In this document: one piece after another, positions 60,174 through 64,000 of the stretch | Numbering within the stretch: position 1 is the first letter of the stretch | Layout: each line of letters begins with the position of its first letter | NCBI GenBank assembly: GCA_937919925.1 | Contig: CALFOT010000056.1 | Location: 1-64,000, forward strand | Source: an uncultured bacterium | Lineage (GTDB): Bacteria; Planctomycetota; UBA1135 | Reading direction: 5' to 3' | DNA: 64,000 nt | Notes under the pieces: generated by a model | What the model saw: only the letters and a program-made list of their open reading frames with translations | Database searches by the model: none | Told to the model about the DNA's origin: nothing | Made by a program: the position numbers and the translations under genes

Positions 60174-60611
60174 TTACTCAGGAATATCGCTGGAACCAGT
60201 TTCGCCCGATTTCATGGCCGGAGCTCCGTCTTCGGCGCCAAGCTGATCGGCTTGTGCCGGACTGGATTCTGGCCGTGAGTTACTCTGGCTTAAGCTATTT
60301 TGGCCACGCAGCCAAGTGGATTTTGGAGCAACCAACCCAACGATTTGTGGGGATGCGGCCACAATGCCAAGCAACAACAGCGCAAGCACTGCAGTATCAA
60401 CCAAGAAGCGGCGATCCCACCGACGACGCTCTTTGTATAGCGCCATGATTTCATCTCGAGAACGAAATGCTCCCTTCCAAGCAAAGCGATCGTTCTCCAC
60501 TTCTACCGCCGCTTCTGCGCGCTTTTCTTCGAGCATTTCATCGAGTAGCGCAGTACGGTAACGATCCAACAATGCGATTTTACGGTCGGCGATGTTTTTG
60601 ATGGTGACCAT
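60174..60611 (-). CDS. Hypothetical membrane protein
   Basis: The 145-residue protein has an N-terminal charged, helical region ('IALLDRYRTALLDEMLEEKRAEAAVEVENDRF'), a single membrane helix at about 72-91 ('FLVDTAVLALLLLGIVAAS'), and an Asp/Ser/Glu-rich tail. ATG 60611 starts 4 nt after the stop of the small membrane gene. No domain is recognised. It is the last of three genes downstream of the Wzz-like start, and probably works at the membrane with them. Confidence 0.68.
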   Translation of the reverse strand: MVTIKNIADRKIALLDRYRTALLDEMLEEKRAEAAVEVENDRFAWKGAFRSRDEIMALYKERRRWDRRFLVDTAVLALLLLGIVAASPQIVGLVAPKSTWLRGQNSLSQSNSRPESSPAQADQLGAEDGAPAMKSGETGSSDIPE

Positions 60612-60615
60612 AAGA

Positions 60616-60891
60616 CTAAGGTAGCACAGTGACGAGTAGGCGCATGACGAAGACGACGATGACCGTTGTAAGCGTACCGATTGTTCCACCAATGGCGATA
60701 TAGAGCAGCAGGGTGACGATGCGCCCGGGCAGAGCGTCAAAACGCGTCACCGGGGCAGCAGCGAGATCCTTGCGTGCTACGGCTTCTGCGTGCAAGATCT
60801 GGAAAGTGGTGAGCACGACTTCCCTGCGGATGTCATTGCGCACGCTGGCAGGAATCTCCGCAAACTCCGGTCTTTGGTCAACACTTACCAC
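60616..60891 (-). CDS. Small hypothetical membrane protein
   Basis: The 91-residue protein has a GTG start at 60891, overlapping the Wzz-like gene by 7 nt. A soluble helical N-terminus ('VRNDIRREVVLTTFQILHAEAVARKDL') precedes a C-terminal hydrophobic helix pair at about 57-90 ('IVTLLLYIAIGGTIGTLTTVIVVFVMRLLV'). No family is recognised. The tight coupling suggests a role next to the Wzz-like protein. Confidence 0.62.
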   Translation of the reverse strand: MVSVDQRPEFAEIPASVRNDIRREVVLTTFQILHAEAVARKDLAAAPVTRFDALPGRIVTLLLYIAIGGTIGTLTTVIVVFVMRLLVTVLP

Positions 60892-62318
60892 AGTACCGCC
60901 TCCCGGTAGCTACGCACGTTGGTGATGACAATGACTAGGCCAACGCCAACAGTGATGCCCAAAATTCCGGCAACTAACAGGTTCACCCACAGGATAGGGA
61001 AGTAAGGCTCTGTGGCCTCTACGGGAAGCTCGGGTATTTGCAGGAAGGTCGAGGTTCTCGACATATAAACATCCAGCTCCGCCATGCGCTCGCGGTAGTT
61101 GCTGAGGTTGGTGCGTACGGCGCGAATTTCCGCATCCAAGGCATCTAGTTCGGCCTTCTTCAAACTTAGCTCGAGGCGTCGCTCCTTCACGATGGCTAGC
61201 TCCGCCTCGGCCATTTGTTGCTTAATCACGAAGCCCTTTTCATCCAGTTCTAAATTTAGGAGCTGACTTTCAAGATCGTTACTGAGAGCATCCAGCGTGG
61301 TGGTGGTTGTGCCAAGAATACGCGCGTCTTCGGATGCGATTTCGGCTTCTAAGACAGCCACATCCTGCAACTTGGCAAGGATTAAGGGATGTTCATCCAT
61401 ATAAGTCAAGCGCAGCGAGGCAAGCTCACGTTTGACTTCACCTAGATTCCGCTGCAGTTGTTCTGCGGCAGGGTTATTGACCGTCGTGGAGGCACTTTCG
61501 ATGGTGCTTGGCCGCACTTCAATTTGTTTGGCAAGCTCTACCTTCCTGCTCGCAGCGGTTGCAATGCTGGTGGCAAATTGGATGAGGTTGCTTTCGAGCT
61601 GACTCTGACGAGTGCCAACTTCGTTTAGTTCGGCGTCGAAATCAATTGAACCATTGGCGCGCAGAAATGCAACGCGCTGGTTTTGCTGATCTTGCAGAGT
61701 GATGTCAGCTTTTTTAATGCCAGTGGCGAAGGTTGTGCGGCGTTCTCGAGCCTGATCCCGGGTGGTGACATCTAGTTTCTCTTGAAAGGCCCGCAAGTAC
61801 TCATTGGCCATGAGTAGCGCCATCTTCGAATCAGGGTCGAACGCGGAAATCACCACCAAGTTGAAGCGATCGATACCAAACTCAACATTCTTCTCTAGCC
61901 ACTTGCTATCGCGGCCCTCGATGCGTGTAGCCACTAAGGCACGGGTGTCGGCACCCTGCAGAATACCGAGCATGGAATCCTGGAAATCCGCGTTGGGGGT
62001 GGGCAGGAGCGGGCTAGTTGGAATGTTGCCCTCTTCCGTGGTCAGTGAAACCGTGTTGCTTTGCGCGGCAACATAGCATCGCGCCTGCGAGCGGTAGGCC
62101 GGCTCCATAGAGGCTGTTACGAAAAACGCGGCAACCACCGAAACGGCAGTAACCACTGCGATGACGTAAATGTGCTCGTAGAAGAGCAAAAACGGGCCTT
62201 TAACCTTGTTGATGCGATGAGTCCGGTTGGGGGAGTCGCCTCCCAGGAAAGAGCTAGTATATAAAATCGACGGCTCTCTAAGAGCCTTGTATCTTGTTTT
62301 AGGCCATAGTCGCCACAC
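60885..62318 (-). CDS. Wzz/GNVR-type polysaccharide chain-length or co-polymerase protein
   Basis: A long coiled-coil protein with an N-terminal helix (about 52-70, 'YVIAVVTAVSVVAAFFVTAS') and a C-terminal helix pair (about 441-468). The middle is periplasmic, with the Wzz-type 'YRSQARCYVAAQ' start and a Leu/Glu/Gln/Arg-rich coiled coil at about 195-425 ('QLQRNLGEVKRELASLRLTYMDEHPLI' pattern). No Walker motifs are present, so it is not a fused BY-kinase. It would set chain length of an exported polysaccharide. The start is uncertain; the GTG at 62318 has little support and the true start may lie up to about 40 codons later. Confidence 0.8.
   Translation of the reverse strand: MWRLWPKTRYKALREPSILYTSSFLGGDSPNRTHRINKVKGPFLLFYEHIYVIAVVTAVSVVAAFFVTASMEPAYRSQARCYVAAQSNTVSLTTEEGNIPTSPLLPTPNADFQDSMLGILQGADTRALVATRIEGRDSKWLEKNVEFGIDRFNLVVISAFDPDSKMALLMANEYLRAFQEKLDVTTRDQARERRTTFATGIKKADITLQDQQNQRVAFLRANGSIDFDAELNEVGTRQSQLESNLIQFATSIATAASRKVELAKQIEVRPSTIESASTTVNNPAAEQLQRNLGEVKRELASLRLTYMDEHPLILAKLQDVAVLEAEIASEDARILGTTTTTLDALSNDLESQLLNLELDEKGFVIKQQMAEAELAIVKERRLELSLKKAELDALDAEIRAVRTNLSNYRERMAELDVYMSRTSTFLQIPELPVEATEPYFPILWVNLLVAGILGITVGVGLVIVITNVRSYREAVLW
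62272..62286. promoter_or_regulatory. Inverted repeat near the divergent Wzz-like/GH39-like starts
   Basis: GGCTCT (62272-62277) and AGAGCC (62281-62286) are perfect complements with a 3-nt CTA gap. A TATATAAAA stretch (62258-62266), unusual in this GC-rich window, lies just beside it and could be a -10 region for the plus-strand gene. The repeat may be an operator. No -35 match is convincing. Confidence 0.28.
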
Positions 62319-62320
62319 CC

Positions 62321-64000
62321 ATGAAGCTCCTCCTCATTCTGCTCACTCTCGTAACCGCCTGTTCCAGTGGCGGTCGCCGCAACGGTGGCTGGGCCACCAA
62401 AGATCGGTCTCCTCAGGATTCCTCCGGTACCGAAGCGCCCGATATTCCAGCGCAGCCGCATGAAGAAGCTAGCGCCCCACATGTGCCTTCTTACGAATCG
62501 AACGCGCCGCTGCCGAACGTCGGCGCCGCCCCCGCGGACCCACTCTATGCCTACGGAATTCCGGCTGGGAATACCGAGTTCACGCTGGATTACGGAGCCG
62601 AGGGCCACTTGATTCGAGGCGGTTTGCTGCATGGAATGAATGACTTACGCCACGCTTCCGATGGCGCTTGGGAGAGTTGGGCCGACGCCGTCACGCCGCG
62701 CGGCGGTGTTTTGCGGCTGTGGGTGCGCTATGAGATGGATGGTTTTGAGCAAGATCACATCACTGCCGCAAGGCGTGCGGTCGACGCCGGCCTGACTGTG
62801 ATGGTGACTGCTGTGGGAACTTCCGAGCAAACTCGCGCCAACATCCATGGGGAACGCTATGCGCTTGATGCGCCTTCGAATCCAGTTGCTTGGGCGGATC
62901 AGGTGGCTCGAGATGTGGAACGTTTGCGTGCGGCAAATATCCCGGTGACTCACATTGAAATTTGGAATGAACCGAATCTAGGCCAGGCTTGGGATGGTAC
63001 TCCTGAGAGTTTTGGAACCTTCTTTGCAACGGTTGGCAAGCGTTTGCGTGAGAAGTTTGGGACCAGCCTAAAAATCGGTGGACCAGGTTTAGCCGGCACC
63101 CTCGGGGACAAGTCACTGTGGGTAAATACAATATTCCAAGCTTGTAAAAGAATCGGTTTCCAGCCAGACTTTTACTCGTTTCACCGTTATGGCAGCTACC
63201 CTAGCGACCATGACATGCTCGATGTGCCGGAATCACTCATGCGCCTCGCACTTGCAGCCGGCATTCAAGCGCCGGAAATCATTCTGTCGGAGTGGAATAT
63301 TGGCCTCCCAGAGCCAACTTTGCCGGCTCTCGAAGATCAACGCGCCGCCAATTATTATATGGCCACGGTGATCGCCTTGGCACAAACTCCATGCACCGAC
63401 GCGCAGTTTTTCTTCATGCAAGATGCACCCTGGGATACGCATAAGGAGTTTGCGGGTGAATCGGTAGGGGTGTTTTCCTTGGCAGGGGCGCCCAAGGCGA
63501 TTTTATCTGGCATGCGCATGATGGCTACGGCAGCCGATTTGCCGATGGTGCCGATGGAGCGTACCGGAGGCAGCTCGAATCTCAGCGTGTTTGGGTCGCG
63601 CCAAGGGAGTGGTGGGTACCTGTTGGCGGTGAATACCTTTGGCAGTGGTACCGAAGATCACATTAATATCATGTTGCGTGCGGCAGGAGTTGATTTGTCA
63701 CAGCTGAAGAAGAACGTCAAACCCATCAAGAACTATGTCGCCGGTAGGGGCCAGCGCTCCGCGGTCGAGCGGCTCGGTTTGGAGGACTTTGTGCTCCATG
63801 CATTAGATGTTGTACGCACAGAGACTGGAGTGCAAATGGTGGAGCAAAAGAAGGCGGACCGCCACGTTCGTATTTTGCTGAAAGATAGCCCGAAGAAGAT
63901 TGTTTCGGTGCAACTACTCAGCGCCAAAGCAGGCAACCCAATTGTGGATGCGGCCTTTCTCCAGGCGTACAAGCCTTATGCCAAGGGCCTGAACTCTGCT
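62321..64000 (+). CDS. GH39-like glycoside hydrolase lipoprotein (partial, runs off the window)
   Basis: The frame begins at ATG 62321 and stays open through 560 codons to the right edge, so the 3' end is missing. The first residues 'MKLLLILLTLVTACSSGG' form a lipoprotein signal with lipobox V-T-A-Cys14. A Ser/Pro/Glu-rich linker follows, then a TIM-barrel-like hydrolase. 'THIEIWNEPNLGQAW' places the acid/base Glu at 217, and 'EIILSEWNIGLPEP' places the nucleophile Glu at 324, the clan GH-A pattern closest to GH39. It lies head-to-head with the Wzz-like gene and may trim the same polysaccharide. Confidence 0.85.
   Translation, partial: MKLLLILLTLVTACSSGGRRNGGWATKDRSPQDSSGTEAPDIPAQPHEEASAPHVPSYESNAPLPNVGAAPADPLYAYGIPAGNTEFTLDYGAEGHLIRGGLLHGMNDLRHASDGAWESWADAVTPRGGVLRLWVRYEMDGFEQDHITAARRAVDAGLTVMVTAVGTSEQTRANIHGERYALDAPSNPVAWADQVARDVERLRAANIPVTHIEIWNEPNLGQAWDGTPESFGTFFATVGKRLREKFGTSLKIGGPGLAGTLGDKSLWVNTIFQACKRIGFQPDFYSFHRYGSYPSDHDMLDVPESLMRLALAAGIQAPEIILSEWNIGLPEPTLPALEDQRAANYYMATVIALAQTPCTDAQFFFMQDAPWDTHKEFAGESVGVFSLAGAPKAILSGMRMMATAADLPMVPMERTGGSSNLSVFGSRQGSGGYLLAVNTFGSGTEDHINIMLRAAGVDLSQLKKNVKPIKNYVAGRGQRSAVERLGLEDFVLHALDVVRTETGVQMVEQKKADRHVRILLKDSPKKIVSVQLLSAKAGNPIVDAAFLQAYKPYAKGLNSA

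Overview
The window is a chromosomal segment of a Gram-negative bacterium, most probably of the Planctomycetota or the wider PVC group. The evidence is a large secreted protein of the PVC-type CxxCH cytochrome family (50701-53094), two TonB-like proteins carrying prenyltransferase/squalene-oxidase-type repeats (112-3325), a DUF1080-like domain fused to an M60 peptidase (53128-55875), a sulfatase-fold protein and a membrane pyrophosphatase. A TonB-dependent receptor, a porin-like barrel and several predicted lipoproteins show that an outer membrane is present. The lower taxonomic rank cannot be read from the sequence. I see no rRNA, tRNA, CRISPR array, insertion sequence or phage module. The content is mostly core and envelope genes at high coding density.

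Layout. (1) 112-13606: toroid-protein pair, SurA-like chaperone and mfd, a DCC thiol oxidoreductase, GNAT, cupin and rnc, then fabI-thiD, a HAD hydrolase and dgt. (2) 13648-26617: a tightly packed plus-strand run: DAHP synthase, tpiA, secG, pyrE, yicC, gmk, coaC, a sulfatase-fold membrane protein, coaB, ftsK, rimO, pgsA and a stripped-down sigma-54-type AAA+ protein. Most joints from gmk onward are 1-4 nt overlaps. (3) 26614-31059: four glycosyltransferases joined by ATGA overlaps. (4) 31479-36345: porin-like protein with a strong terminator, metallophosphoesterase, rsfS and hppA. (5) 36468-39409: an ABC-type ATPase without a visible switch histidine, two uncharacterised partner proteins joined by TTGA overlaps, and a DedA protein. 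(6) 39470-47389: FHA protein, another glycosyltransferase, an unusual isocitrate/isopropylmalate-type dehydrogenase, a TonB-dependent receptor coupled to a surface-type beta-propeller protein, a histidine phosphatase and a cation-diffusion facilitator. (7) 47435-60173: secreted proteins (carboxypeptidase-regulatory repeats, CxxCH cytochrome, M60 protease), a second CDF exporter, DoxX, a SatD-like protein and two histidine-degradation genes, hutH and hutU, about 7.8 kb apart. (8) 60174-64000: a Wzz-like chain-length protein with two small membrane proteins, and a divergent GH39-like lipoprotein running off the right edge. This last part looks like the edge of an exopolysaccharide locus.

The observations I rate highest are: a histidine ammonia-lyase whose MIO-forming Ala-Ser-Gly triad reads Ala-Cys-Gly; an ABC-type cassette with a replaced H-loop; split coaC/coaB flanking a sulfatase-fold protein with Thr at the catalytic position; a sigma-54 activator reduced to its AAA+ domain; and repeated NTGA start/stop overlaps, including GTGA and TTGA, which fix several non-ATG starts.
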